Shown in pieces: positions 8,669 through 16,917 of a stretch of DNA of 64,000 bases. Position 1 is the first letter of the stretch. Every line of letters starts with the position of its first letter. The notes below the pieces were generated by a model that was not told where the DNA came from, made no database searches, and worked only from the letters and a program-made list of their open reading frames with translations. The DNA lies in contig SHXZ01000009.1 of the NCBI GenBank assembly GCA_009693045.1, positions 1-64,000 on the forward strand, written 5' to 3'. The position numbers and the translations under genes were made by a program. The stretch comes from Dehalococcoidia bacterium. Lineage in GTDB: Bacteria; Chloroflexota; Dehalococcoidia; Lucifugimonadales; SHYT01.

Positions 8669-9004
8669 ATGGCGCTGAAAAGCCGAGAGCTTAAGCTCGC
8701 ACGCCAATCCAGTGTGGCCGTCTGGGCGCGCAGGCACTTAGCCGAGGCACGGGCTTTCCTTAAATCGCGCGACATTCTTATTGTGCGCACGCTGATAACT
8801 GACTGGCAGGCGTATGAAGATCCCACTTGGCGCCAATATGTTATGGAGTTGACTGTCCGGGCAACGCCATCAAAAGCCATGCAAATCTGGGACGAGCTTA
8901 ATGAAGAACTGGCGAAAGCTATCAAAGCAGAGCCGGACTCTTTTCGTCTCATTCTTCAGGAGAAAGTCTCCCTCGCAGTAAAATGGACCAATGCCGCCGT
9001 TTGA
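8669..9004 (+). CDS. Small unknown protein, upstream partner of a HEPN-type gene
   Basis: A 111-residue protein with an N-terminal basic helical part (ALKSRELKLARQ), then alternating strands and a helix rich in acidic residues (MQIWDELNEELAKAIKAE). I do not recognise the family. It overlaps the next gene by 14 bases, so the two are translationally coupled. ATG 8669 is preferred over GTG 8651 because GAGGA lies 8 bases upstream. That site is part of a small palindrome TGAGG-AATA-CCTCA (8655-8668) that touches the start codon and could mask it. By position it may be the antitoxin or the effector partner of the HEPN protein; this is inference. Confidence 0.6.
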   Translation: MALKSRELKLARQSSVAVWARRHLAEARAFLKSRDILIVRTLITDWQAYEDPTWRQYVMELTVRATPSKAMQIWDELNEELAKAIKAEPDSFRLILQEKVSLAVKWTNAAV

Positions 9005-9428
9005 CGCCACCGATTTCTATGCACTCGCGTTGCGACTGGTCGCCAGGGAAGCCGGTGAAGCCGTGTACAGGACAGGGATTAACCGGCTGTACTACGCATG
9101 CCACCTCGTGGAGAGCGAGGCCACCGCTATAAAAGGATGGTTTCGTCCTAGAGGTGATGCTTATGACCACGCAGGTTTGTGGCGAGCGTTGAGGGACAAT
9201 GGTCAGGTCTGGTACACGAAGCTCCAGGAACTCTACCGGTTGCGTGAACACGCTGACTACCACACCGGCGCCGCAACACGCCCACCTGTGAGTGGCTGTT
9301 CATACTGTCCTAGCGCGACTTTTCTCGACATCCAACTGGTGGATGCGTCTACCTGGGATGTGGCGAAGACCATCGCGGAGGACATTCTTCCTCGGCTACA
9401 GGCAATTCTTCCTTCGCCAAGAAAATGA
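8991..9428 (+). CDS. HEPN-domain-like protein (putative RNase toxin or nucleotide-binding partner)
   Basis: A 145-residue helical protein. INRLYYACHLVESEA matches the first conserved helix of HEPN domains, and REHADYH near residue 90 gives the R-x5-H motif that forms the RNase site in many HEPN toxins. Cys residues in SGCSYCPS are unusual for the family. It starts inside the preceding gene and ends 36 bases before the 2Fe-2S subunit gene. HEPN proteins commonly pair with a minimal nucleotidyltransferase; here the partner lacks the GSxxxG nucleotidyltransferase motif. Toxin function is inferred from the motif and gene pairing only. Confidence 0.6.
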   Translation: MPPFDATDFYALALRLVAREAGEAVYRTGINRLYYACHLVESEATAIKGWFRPRGDAYDHAGLWRALRDNGQVWYTKLQELYRLREHADYHTGAATRPPVSGCSYCPSATFLDIQLVDASTWDVAKTIAEDILPRLQAILPSPRK

Positions 9429-9464
9429 GGGGATAGATGTAATGCTGAGCAGCTTGGAGGAATC

Positions 9465-9929
9465 GTGGAACAGAAGATAAGTCTCACCGTCAACGGCCAG
9501 CAGGTGGAGCGCACCGTTCCCGCGCGCCGTCTGCTCATTGACTTCTTGCGCTACGACCTCGGCCTCACCGGGACCAAGGAGGCGTGCAGCGTTGGCGTGT
9601 GCGGCGCCTGCACCGTGCTGGTGGACGGCAAGACCGCGGCCTCGTGCATCATGCTCGCCGCGCAGGCGAGCGGCCGCGCAATCACCACCGTTGAGGGCCT
9701 GGCTGCGGAGGGAGAGCGGCTGCACCCCGTCCAGCAAGCCTTCATTGACATGGGCGGCTTCCAGTGCGGCATCTGCACGCCAGGGCAGGTCATGGCGGCC
9801 AAGGGCCTCCTGGACACGAACCCGAACCCCAGCGACGATCAAATCCGCGAGTGGATGATGGGCAACCTCTGCCGCTGCACCGGCTACTACAAAATTCTGG
9901 GCTCGGTGCGCAAAGCAGCCGGACGGTAG
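9465..9929 (+). CDS. Molybdenum hydroxylase small subunit, two [2Fe-2S] clusters
   Basis: A 154-residue iron-sulfur subunit. The plant-type ferredoxin cluster ligands are in CSVGVCGAC plus a later Cys, and the second cluster has CGICTPGQ and NLCRCTGY. The length is typical for CoxS/XdhC-type subunits. GTG 9465 is preceded by GGAGG 4 bases away. It passes electrons from the Mo site to FAD. It is followed after 3 bases by the FAD subunit, then by a CoxG-like gene, so 9465-11272 is one operon; the large subunit is encoded divergently beyond the HEPN pair. Confidence 0.93.
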   Translation: MEQKISLTVNGQQVERTVPARRLLIDFLRYDLGLTGTKEACSVGVCGACTVLVDGKTAASCIMLAAQASGRAITTVEGLAAEGERLHPVQQAFIDMGGFQCGICTPGQVMAAKGLLDTNPNPSDDQIREWMMGNLCRCTGYYKILGSVRKAAGR

Positions 9930-9932
9930 GCC

Positions 9933-10796
9933 GTGCACGATTTCGCGTACCACGCCCCAACAACGCTACCGGAGGCGCTGGAGCTCCTGGATCGCTACGG
10001 TGACGACGCCCGCGTCATCGCGGGTGGCACCGTCCTGGTGACCTTGATGAAGCAGCGCCTCTCGCAGCCGGGCCATCTCGTGAGCCTTGCCAACGTCGGC
10101 GTGTTGCAGGGCGTCCGGCTCCAAGGCGATGGCCTACACATTGGGGCGACGGTCACCCAGCGGGACGTGGAGACCGCGCCGCAGGTGCAGTCGGCGTGGC
10201 CTCTTCTCGCCGAGACCTACCGCCGCGTGGCCACCGTGCGAATCCGCAACCTGGCGACCGTGGGCGGCGGGTTGGCGCACGGCGACCCGAACCAGGACCC
10301 GCCGCCAACCCTTCTTGTGCTCGGTGCAAGCGTCACCCTGGCCTCTTCGCAAGCCGTTCGGACGCTCCCGGTCAGCGAGTTGTGGACCGGCTACTTTGAG
10401 ACCGCTGTCCAGCCAGGCGAGGTCGTAACGGAGCTGATCGTTCCTCTCCCACCTGTGGGCAGTGGCAGCGCTTTTCTGAAATTTCTGCCTCGGACCGAGG
10501 ACGACTACGCGACCGTCTCCGTTGCCGCCCTGGTCCAACTGGACGTCTCAGGTGCGTGCCAGGACATCCGTATCGCCCTCGGTTCAGCCGGACCGACGGC
10601 CGTGAAGGCCACCCGGGCCGAGGCCGTGCTCAGGGGCAAGCAGCCCACCGATGCGCTCATCAGCCAGGCCGCAGACCAAGCGCGCGAGGAGGTGGGCCCA
10701 ATCGCCGACGTCCGAGGTTCCGCAGCGTACAAGCGCGATATCGCGGCGGTCTTCGTGCGCCGAGCCTTGCAGCAGGCCATCGCCGGGGCGCGGTGA
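9933..10796 (+). CDS. Molybdenum hydroxylase FAD-binding medium subunit
   Basis: A 287-residue protein of the CoxM/XdhB family. The FAD pyrophosphate loop AGGTVLV and the second loop TVGGGLAHGDP are visible, followed by the C-terminal CO dehydrogenase flavoprotein domain. It takes electrons from the 2Fe-2S subunit to FAD and an external acceptor. GTG 9933 begins 3 bases after the previous stop, and its own stop codon overlaps the next ATG (ATGA), so expression is coupled. Base composition matches its neighbours. Confidence 0.92.
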   Translation: MHDFAYHAPTTLPEALELLDRYGDDARVIAGGTVLVTLMKQRLSQPGHLVSLANVGVLQGVRLQGDGLHIGATVTQRDVETAPQVQSAWPLLAETYRRVATVRIRNLATVGGGLAHGDPNQDPPPTLLVLGASVTLASSQAVRTLPVSELWTGYFETAVQPGEVVTELIVPLPPVGSGSAFLKFLPRTEDDYATVSVAALVQLDVSGACQDIRIALGSAGPTAVKATRAEAVLRGKQPTDALISQAADQAREEVGPIADVRGSAAYKRDIAAVFVRRALQQAIAGAR

Positions 10797-11272
10797 TGAA
10801 GTTTCAGCACCGAAGCGCTGTACACGGCCAGCCGGAACAGGTTTGGTCCCTGCTTGCGGACGTTCGGCAGACCGCGCTTTGCATCCCCGGCGTGGAGAGT
10901 GTCCATCCTGGCGGCGAGAGCACCCTGACGGGTGTCATGAAGGTCCGCGTGGGGCCCGTGAGCGTCACGCTGGATGGGAAGGTGGTGGTGCGTGAGCGAA
11001 ACGACAGCGAGCGACGGCTGGTCATGTCGCTGGAAGCCGGCGACCGTCGTGTGGGCGCAACGGTGCAGGGGACGATCACGGTGTCCTTGGTGGTGGGCGA
11101 GGCAGGCCAGACGTCGCTCTTGGTTGACGCCGACGTGAACCTCCTAGGGAAGCTCGCGGGCCTCGGCCAGCCCATCATCCGGCTTAAGGCGGAGCAGACC
11201 CTGCGAGAGTTTGCCAAGAATCTGACCAAGCGAGTTGGGGACGGCGGCCCCGGCGATGAGAAGCAGCCCTGA
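10796..11272 (+). CDS. CoxG-like SRPBCC protein
   Basis: A 158-residue protein of the SRPBCC/CoxG family: KFQHRSAVHGQPEQVWSLLADV at the start is the usual first strand and helix, and CIPGVESV is the conserved loop. Family members bind the membrane or assist maturation of molybdenum hydroxylases. The ATG overlaps the FAD-subunit stop codon by one base. It is the last gene of the plus-strand operon. Its exact task here is not shown by the sequence. Confidence 0.85.
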   Translation: MKFQHRSAVHGQPEQVWSLLADVRQTALCIPGVESVHPGGESTLTGVMKVRVGPVSVTLDGKVVVRERNDSERRLVMSLEAGDRRVGATVQGTITVSLVVGEAGQTSLLVDADVNLLGKLAGLGQPIIRLKAEQTLREFAKNLTKRVGDGGPGDEKQP

Positions 11273-11337
11273 CACGAGCAGTCCGCCGTTTCCTGCGGCG
11301 CATCAACTATCCCAGGAAACCGTTCAAAAGTTACCCG

Positions 11338-11836
11338 CTAATCAGCGCTCCGGACGCTTATCCGCTCCGTTTCCGCCGACGCCTTCGGAAGAGCCCACGA
11401 GTGGCGCCACTCGCGGCGTGTAACCGCCAGAAGGCGGAGCAACGCAAGGGCCCCAAAGGCCACGCCCGCGAGCGCGAGGAACCCCGGCGCGAACGAGTCG
11501 CTCGTCTGCTTCACGCTCCCCAGAAGATTCGGCAGCAGAAAGCCGCCCAGCCCACCCAGCGCCCCTACCACGCCGGTCGCGACCCCGATCTCGCGGCGGA
11601 ACCGCTACGGCACCAGATGGAACACCGCTCCGTTGCCCATGCTCAGGCACGCCATTCCCACCGGCAGCAGCCCTTCCATTGCCGCCAGAGCTGGGAGCGT
11701 CGTGCCGATGGCATAAACCGCCCCGATGCCGATCAGCAAGACCGAGCGCAGGCGCACGCCCCCAAGTCGGTCCGCCAGGTACCCACCCACCGGATGCAGT
11801 CCGCTGCCAACGAAGGCCGCCAGGGCGCTGAGTAGG
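11338..11836 (-). pseudogene. Nitrate/nitrite transporter (NarK-type MFS) remnant with an internal stop
   Basis: On minus, one continuous frame encodes GGYLADRLGGVRLRS, then MGNGAVFHLVP, a TAG at 11605-11607, then RFRREIGVATGVVGALGGLGG and a last membrane helix. This matches the middle and C-terminus of NarK-type transporters, where Gln normally stands at the stop (CAG to TAG is one transition). The N-terminal half is missing: the frame meets a copy of the GTAGGGGCG repeat at about 11836. The gene is therefore broken twice. Confidence 0.8.
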
Positions 11837-11872
11837 GGCGACTTTGGAACCGCCCGCCCACGGACTCAGGAG
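11833..11872. repeat. GTAGGGGCG-family repeat that cuts the transporter remnant
   Basis: The stretch begins TAGGGGCGACTTTGGAACCG and continues CCCGCCCACGG. It resembles 40657-40735 and 41806-41835. It replaces the upstream half of the transporter frame. Confidence 0.55.
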
Positions 11873-11959
11873 CAGCGTAGGCGAAGAATCCGGTGACGGG
11901 CATCGTCACTATCGTAGGCGGCTTGCGAGCATGTTGGTGACCTTGTAAAAGAGTTGGCC

Positions 11960-12679
11960 TTACGACGGCTCCACCACTCCGTACCCAACGTTTTGAACGG
12001 TCCTGAATAGGTTTTCGCCGTGCGACCCCAGCTTCGCCCGCAGCCGGCGTATGTGCACGTCCACCGTGCGCGTGCCGCCGAAGTACTCGGTCCCCCATAC
12101 CTGCGCGAGCAGCTGCTCCCGCGTGAACACCGTCCCCGGATGCTGCATCATCAGCTTCAGCAGCTGAAACTCCATCCAGGCCAGCTCCACCGGCCTATGC
12201 TCCAGCGTGACCTGATAGCCATCGGGGTCCAGCGTCACCGCGCCGACGTTCAGGATCTGGTCGGGCTTGGCCGGACGATGCTTGTGGATGAGCCGCAGCG
12301 CGCGCTTTGCCACCTCGGCGGCCGTGCACGGAATCACGACGAAGTCATCCGCAAGGTCAAATCGGTTGGGGCCTTCCAGAGCCTCAGGGCTCAGGCATAG
12401 CAACAAAGGGGGCCGTTTCGGAGGGTGGTCTGGTTCGCGCGCCAATGCAGCAAGCGCAGCATTGCTCGCATCCTGGGCAACGAACAAGAGCGCAGTCCCA
12501 GGTTCACGCAGGCTTTCAGAATTCAACTCGTCCACCGGGCCGAGAAGGTGGAGATTCGTTTGTTCCCTCAGTCGCACCAAGGCGTCGGACAATCCGTCCC
12601 ACAGGCGCCCGACGAGAAGGATGCGCTGCGGGATGCTGGAAAACAGCGTGAGAGTCGGCTCTCGCTCTGAGCGTTGCAT
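11960..12679 (-). CDS. OmpR/PhoB-type response regulator with atypical receiver domain
   Basis: A 239-residue protein. The C-terminal winged helix is clear: FTREQLLAQVWGTEYFGGT, then TVDVHIRRLRAKLG and a terminal hairpin VGYGVVE. The N-terminal 120 residues look receiver-like (ILLVGR, LLLCLSPEA, DDFVVIP) but lack the usual acidic pair and a clear phospho-acceptor Asp, as in GlnR-like orphan regulators. No histidine kinase is near. It lies between the nitrate-transporter remnant and surE. Three 7-bp direct repeats about 100 bases upstream (12779-12807) may be its own binding site. Confidence 0.82.
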   Translation of the reverse strand: MQRSEREPTLTLFSSIPQRILLVGRLWDGLSDALVRLREQTNLHLLGPVDELNSESLREPGTALLFVAQDASNAALAALAREPDHPPKRPPLLLCLSPEALEGPNRFDLADDFVVIPCTAAEVAKRALRLIHKHRPAKPDQILNVGAVTLDPDGYQVTLEHRPVELAWMEFQLLKLMMQHPGTVFTREQLLAQVWGTEYFGGTRTVDVHIRRLRAKLGSHGENLFRTVQNVGYGVVEPS

Positions 12680-12778
12680 GCTGCGTAACGGACATCCAGC
12701 ACGATCTGCTACGTGCCTCTACTAGAAGCTCTGGCTGAGGGCACCGATAAAATTCTGCTGGCTGGATGTTTCTTACGC

Positions 12779-12807
12779 GTTACAAGGCAGTAAATGACGT
12801 GTTACAA
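12779..12807. promoter_or_regulatory. Pho-box-like operator: three 7-bp direct repeats
   Basis: GTTACAA (12779-12785), GTAAATG (12790-12796) and GTTACAA (12801-12807) are spaced by 4 bases, giving the 11-bp period used by PhoB/OmpR-type regulators. It is 100 bases upstream of such a regulator gene. AT-rich against a GC-rich background. Confidence 0.45.
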
Positions 12808-13179
12808 AATAATGGTCGCCTCACGGACTCATGGCGATCAAGGTCTAATAGCAACCCTGCTTGATGGCGCCATGGACCGCCTGTGCCAGGTCGCCCTCTG
12901 CCATTCTGAGGGCGTGTGAACAAATGACGGAACTCGTGCCGCCGTGAGCGGGCCTTTCCCATTCCCATCCCTGTCATGGGCGGAGCGAAGGATCTTGAGA
13001 GGGGTTGTGGTGAGGTGGCCGGGAGGAGTGGCCGCCCCCCCAAGTTGGCCTATGGACACCGGAGATCCACGGAAGGGCCAAGGCCTCACAACTCACTGCT
13101 TCACAAGCTCTGAGCCCCACCCATTCAGGCCGAGGAACCCATATCTCGCGCGGGAACCGATTCCTCGACCTGCCCCCGA
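12808..13179. other. Intergenic region without a recognisable gene
   Basis: No frame here has a family match, ribosome site or codon pattern like the neighbours. It contains a C-run (13035-13041) and a fragment of the CATTCTGAG repeat near 12901. Confidence 0.6.
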
Positions 13180-13188
13180 TGCTATACT
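13180..13188 (+). promoter_or_regulatory. Extended -10 promoter of surE, probably leaderless
   Basis: TGCTATACT ends 9 bases before the surE ATG at 13198. A transcript would begin at or within about 3 bases of the start codon, and no ribosome binding site exists between them. Confidence 0.6.
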
Positions 13189-13197
13189 GACCATATT

Positions 13198-14085
13198 ATG
13201 CGCATCCTCCTCACCAACGACGATGGCGTCCACGCCCCCGGCATCCGCGCCGCCGCTGAGGCGCTGCGGGAAATCGCTGACGTCTTGGTCTGCGCCCCGG
13301 ACCGCGAGCAGAGCGGCACCGGCACCTCCGTCTCCCTCCAGCACCCCGTCCGCGTCTCGGAGCTAGCCCCCATTGCTCCTGGCGTCCCGACGTACACCGT
13401 TGAGGGCACCCCCTGCGACGCCGCTATCATCGCGTTGGAGTCCCTCCGCCCGGGCCAGGTGGACCTCGTCGTCTCCGGCATCAACTGCGGCTCCAACCTG
13501 GGCGAAGACGTGCTCGTCTCCGGCACCGTGGGCGCCGCGCTCCAGGGCTACTTCCGCGGCATCCCTTCCATCGCCATCAGCGTCGCCAGCCTCACCGACG
13601 TCCTGTACGAGCCCGCGGGCGTGCTCCTCAAGGCGCTCGTCAAAGAGCTTGACGTCAGAGGCTTGTCCAAAGTGCTTCCCAAAAGCTCCGACCGGCCGCT
13701 GCTCCTCAACGTCAACCTCCCCAACCTCCCTCGCGAAAAGCTTGCAGACGTTCAGATCACGCGCCTTGGTCGCCGCGCCTACGCCGACGTGGTGAAAGAG
13801 GGCCACGACGGACGCCGCAAGTGGTTCTGGGTCACGCGTGACAAGCCCGTCTGGGAGCTCGTTGAAGGCACGGACGTCTGGGCCGTCCGCAACCAGCACG
13901 TCTCCGTCACTCCCCTCCACACCGACCTCACCCACGGCACCCTGCCCAAGGTCTTGGCCCCCCTCGCCGGAGACCTCCGCGCAGCGCTCAAGGGGGCCAG
14001 CCCGAACGGCCGGGTCCTGACCTCTAAGCGCGCACCACACCCCTCCGCCGCTCCTCGCGCGCCTCGCAAGGCGGCCTCCCGCTAA
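13198..14085 (+). CDS. surE: 5'/3'-nucleotidase SurE
   Basis: A 295-residue protein, slightly longer than the usual 250-270 because of a basic C-terminal tail (SKRAPHPSAAPRAPRKA). Metal ligands and motifs of SurE are present: LLTNDDGVHAPG at 4-15, CAPDREQSGTG, and SGINCGSNLGEDVLVSGTV. It removes phosphate from nucleoside monophosphates and is linked to stationary-phase survival. The ATG has no upstream ribosome site; the promoter -10 is only 9 bases away, so the mRNA is likely leaderless. The start is fixed by the RILLTNDDG N-terminus. Confidence 0.95.
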   Translation: MRILLTNDDGVHAPGIRAAAEALREIADVLVCAPDREQSGTGTSVSLQHPVRVSELAPIAPGVPTYTVEGTPCDAAIIALESLRPGQVDLVVSGINCGSNLGEDVLVSGTVGAALQGYFRGIPSIAISVASLTDVLYEPAGVLLKALVKELDVRGLSKVLPKSSDRPLLLNVNLPNLPREKLADVQITRLGRRAYADVVKEGHDGRRKWFWVTRDKPVWELVEGTDVWAVRNQHVSVTPLHTDLTHGTLPKVLAPLAGDLRAALKGASPNGRVLTSKRAPHPSAAPRAPRKAASR

Positions 14086-14103
14086 CCGGCCCCCTCGCAA
14101 CGT

Positions 14104-14642
14104 TCCTCGGCACCAAAGTATCGCCCTTTCACAGCTCTCTACGACCGCATCATCGTGCGCGCGGAGCCCGCCTGGATCGGCGACGCCCGCCGCGAGCTGC
14201 TCGCTGGCCTCCACAGCAACGTTTTGGAGCTTGGCGCAGGCACCGGCGCCAACTTCTAGCACTACCCGCCCGGCGTCACCGTCGTTGCCCTGGAATCCAA
14301 CCCCCACATGCTCAAGCGCGCGGAGGCAAGGGCCGCAGCCGCTCCCCATTCCTCGACCGCGCCTTTGACGCCGTTGTCGCCAACTTCGTCTTCTGCTCCA
14401 TCGCCAACCCCGTCCACGCCCTCGCCGAGGTGCGCCGCGTGGCGAAGCCGGGGGCGTCGCTGCTGCTCATTGACCACGTCCAGGCCAAAGCGCCTTTCAA
14501 ACGCCTCATACTCAACCTCTGGAACCCGGCGCAGCAGTTCCTCGGCGACGGCTACCACTCCAACCGCGAGACGGCGAAGACCGTTCGCAACGCCGGGTTT
14601 CTTGTGGACGAAGAACGCGAGATCGCCCGTGTCCCGGCATAG
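14104..14642 (+). pseudogene. SAM-dependent methyltransferase (UbiE-like) remnant
   Basis: Frame 1 gives KYRPFTALYDRIIV and the SAM motif VLELGAGTGANF, then TAG at 14257-14259, then HYPPGVTVVALESNPHMLK. About 30 residues of the middle are missing and the frame changes near 14345; frame 3 continues AFDAVVANFVFCSI, then EVRRVAKPGASLLLIDHV and runs to the stop at 14640-14642. A nonsense codon plus a deletion with frameshift make this a dead gene. Confidence 0.8.
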
Positions 14643-14711
14643 GGCACCCAGCATCGCCTCGCGGTGCGGAGCATCTAACGAACTGAGGCGTCGAGCCAAC
14701 TGGAGGTTTTC

Positions 14712-15002
14712 ATGACCGATCCCGCGATCCACATGTACGGCACCGAGTGGTGCCCCGACTGCTGGCGCAGCAAGCGCCTGCTTGACCGCCTCGGCGTGCC
14801 CTACCGCTGGACCAACATCTCCCACGACGAGCAGGCCCAGGAGTTCGTGACGCGCATCAACCGTGGCATGCGCAGCGTCCCCACTATTGTCTTCCCGGAC
14901 GGCTCCGTCCTCGTGGAGCCAAGCGATGCGGATCTGGTGAAAAAGCTCGCCGCGCTGGGCATCACCACTGTGCTCCCTCCCGTCACCCCCAAACGCCCGT
15001 AG
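14712..15002 (+). CDS. Mycoredoxin-like glutaredoxin
   Basis: A 96-residue thioredoxin-fold protein with active site EWCPDC (Cys 14 and 17), the cis-Pro segment SVPTIVFPDGS, and a C-terminal LVEPSDADL pattern typical of the mycoredoxin/GlrX-actino group. It reduces mixed disulfides, probably with a low-molecular-weight thiol. GGAGG precedes the ATG by 7 bases. A second, distinct glutaredoxin lies at 32.1 kb. Confidence 0.88.
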   Translation: MTDPAIHMYGTEWCPDCWRSKRLLDRLGVPYRWTNISHDEQAQEFVTRINRGMRSVPTIVFPDGSVLVEPSDADLVKKLAALGITTVLPPVTPKRP

Positions 15003-15099
15003 CCGGATACCCGCGGCATCCGCCCATCAACTGAAAGAAGACGTCCGCGAACTGGAAGAAGCCGTCACCGGAGCTTATCGCCTACACAGCCTTGACGCT

Positions 15100-15857
15100 G
15101 CGTCCAGGGTGCGCCGAGTCTCCGAGTTAATGGAGGCGCTGCAGTTGGGTGGCCTGGAGTGGCGTCGCGTGTGGGAGCTTTCGGGCGGCCAGCGTCAGCG
15201 CGCTGCCCTCGCGCGGGCGATGGCCCCTAGGCCCGCCGTCCTGCTGCTTGACGAGCCGTTTAGCGCCCTGGACATGGAGCTGCGCCGTACCGTCCGCGGT
15301 GAGCTGCGCGCCGTGCTGAAGTCGGCCCGGGTTCCTGTTGTCCTTGTCGCCCACGACCGTGAGGAGGCCCTGGCCCTCGGCGACAACGTCCAGGTCATGG
15401 AGCAAGGCCGCACCATCGCCGGCGGTGAGCCGGTGCGTGTCCTGGGCCACCCTCCCCAAGCGCGCGTCGCCCGGCTCGTGGGCGTGGAAAACCTGCTGCG
15501 CCTCACGGTGCGCGTGGTGGACCCTCAGGCTGGCGTCACGGTCTGCGAGGGGAACGGAACGTCGCTGGAGATACCGCTCGTCAACGGGCGTGTCGGCGAA
15601 GAGATCACCGTCGGCATCCGCGCCGATGACATCATCCTCGCGTCCGAAGAGCCGCGCGGCCTCTCCGCCCACAACCGCCTGCCGGGCCGCGTCGCCGCCG
15701 TGGAGCCGTGGCGTGCCGGCTACGAAGTCACCCTGGACTGCGGCTTCCCGCTGCGGTGCCACGTCCCCAGGGTGCACTGCGGGAGCTGGGGATCACGCCT
15801 GGTAAGGCTGTGTGGGCCGTGGTCAAGGCGTCAAGCTGCGTTGCGGTCGGGGACTGA
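15100..15857 (+). pseudogene. ABC transporter ATPase remnant (molybdate/sulfate type)
   Basis: The visible frame begins near the ABC signature (LSGGQRQRAALARAM), with Walker B LLLDEPFSALD, the H-loop LVAHDREEAL and a C-terminal TOBE/MOP-like domain. The Walker A and Q-loop part (about 120 residues) is absent. Near 15755 the frame changes: the expected C-terminus ALRELGITPGKAVWAVVKAS appears in another frame and ends at TGA 15855-15857. Both ends are thus damaged. ModC is the closest type by domain layout; no permease or binding protein is nearby. Confidence 0.75.
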
Positions 15858-15908
15858 GCCCAGCCAACCCTGGCGCTCTGGGAGCGGTAAAAGCGAAGTT
15901 CGTCCAGC

Positions 15909-16631
15909 CTAAAGCAGCCGCGGCTGCCCGCCATCTCCGGTTCGTCCCCCTCGTCTCCGCGCCCTCCGCCGAGCCTCGCGCAGGGCTGCGTTCACCCGCT
16001 CCCACACCTGCACCGCCAGAACGTCCACCGGCTCCGTCCCGTCCAGCACGCACCATCGCTCCGGCTCCGCGGCCGCCAGCCTGCGGTAGCCCGCCAGCAC
16101 CCGGCGGTGGAACGCCGTCGGCTGCTGCTCAAATCGCTCCTGCCCTTCCTCCGCCTCCCGTCCGCCAGCCGCACCATCCAGCGAGCGCTGCCCACGCGAC
16201 CTCCGCAGGCTCTCCTCCGCCGAAATGTTCAGCAGAAACGTGATGTCGGGCCTAAGACCGCCCGTCGCCAGGCGGTTCAGCTCGCTGATGGTCTCCAGGC
16301 CCATCTTTCGGCCATAGCCCTGATAGGCGATGGTGGAGTCAGCGAAACGGTCGGCGATAACGTGCACGCCCTGATCCAGGGTGGGCCACAGCACGGTGTA
16401 AACCAGCTCCGCCCTCGCCGCAATGAACAGCAGCAGTTCCGCCTTGGGCGTCATCCCCACGCGGCCTTTGAGCAACTCGCGCAGCCGCTCGCCTAGTGGC
16501 GTGCTGCCTGGCTCCTTGACCAGCACCGCCCGCTCGCCGTGTTCTTGCAGTCGCTGCATGAGCAGGCGGGTCTGCGTCGTTTTGCCACACCCTTCGCCGC
16601 CCTCAAAGGAGACGAAGAGGCCGCGCTGCAT
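15909..16631 (-). CDS. tmk: Thymidylate kinase
   Basis: A 240-residue dTMP kinase. P-loop FEGGEGCGKTTQ is at the N-terminus, followed by the DRX-type motif DRFADSTIAYQGYG and a C-terminal half with a long charged insertion (REAEEGQERFEQQ). It phosphorylates dTMP to dTDP. ATG 16631 is chosen: GGAG lies 8 bases upstream and the family starts right before the P-loop strand (GLFVSFEG); the GTG at 16655 is less likely. The basic Arg-rich tail beyond residue 215 is not conserved. It sits at the end of a minus-strand block with the R3H ATPase. Confidence 0.93.
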   Translation of the reverse strand: MQRGLFVSFEGGEGCGKTTQTRLLMQRLQEHGERAVLVKEPGSTPLGERLRELLKGRVGMTPKAELLLFIAARAELVYTVLWPTLDQGVHVIADRFADSTIAYQGYGRKMGLETISELNRLATGGLRPDITFLLNISAEESLRRSRGQRSLDGAAGGREAEEGQERFEQQPTAFHRRVLAGYRRLAAAEPERWCVLDGTEPVDVLAVQVWERVNAALREARRRARRRGGRTGDGGQPRLL

Positions 16632-16917
16632 CGTTACGCTCCGTCCTGGAGTCACGCGTTACTCCCGTGAGAGCGCCCGCTGCCGAGAATGCGCGGCGCT
16701 CACAGCTATCAGACGCAGGGATGGTAGCAGCGAGGTGACCGATGAGCAACCTGGCAAGGACTATGACGAAAACTTTGAGATGGAAGCGCCTCCTCTCCAT
16801 CGGAAGGAGGGAAGAAGTGCTCGATCCAAATGAGGATACCCTGCTCGCACAACTACCGCGGAGTGCTTCACCGCCTCCCTGCCGCGCGACATCTCGCAAG
16901 CTGTTTCACGCCTCAAA

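Noticed and set aside
6335..10796. Aerobic CO dehydrogenase (coxMSL)
   Set aside because: The large subunit lacks the AYxCSFR loop of form I CO dehydrogenase; only the general molybdenum hydroxylase family is supported.
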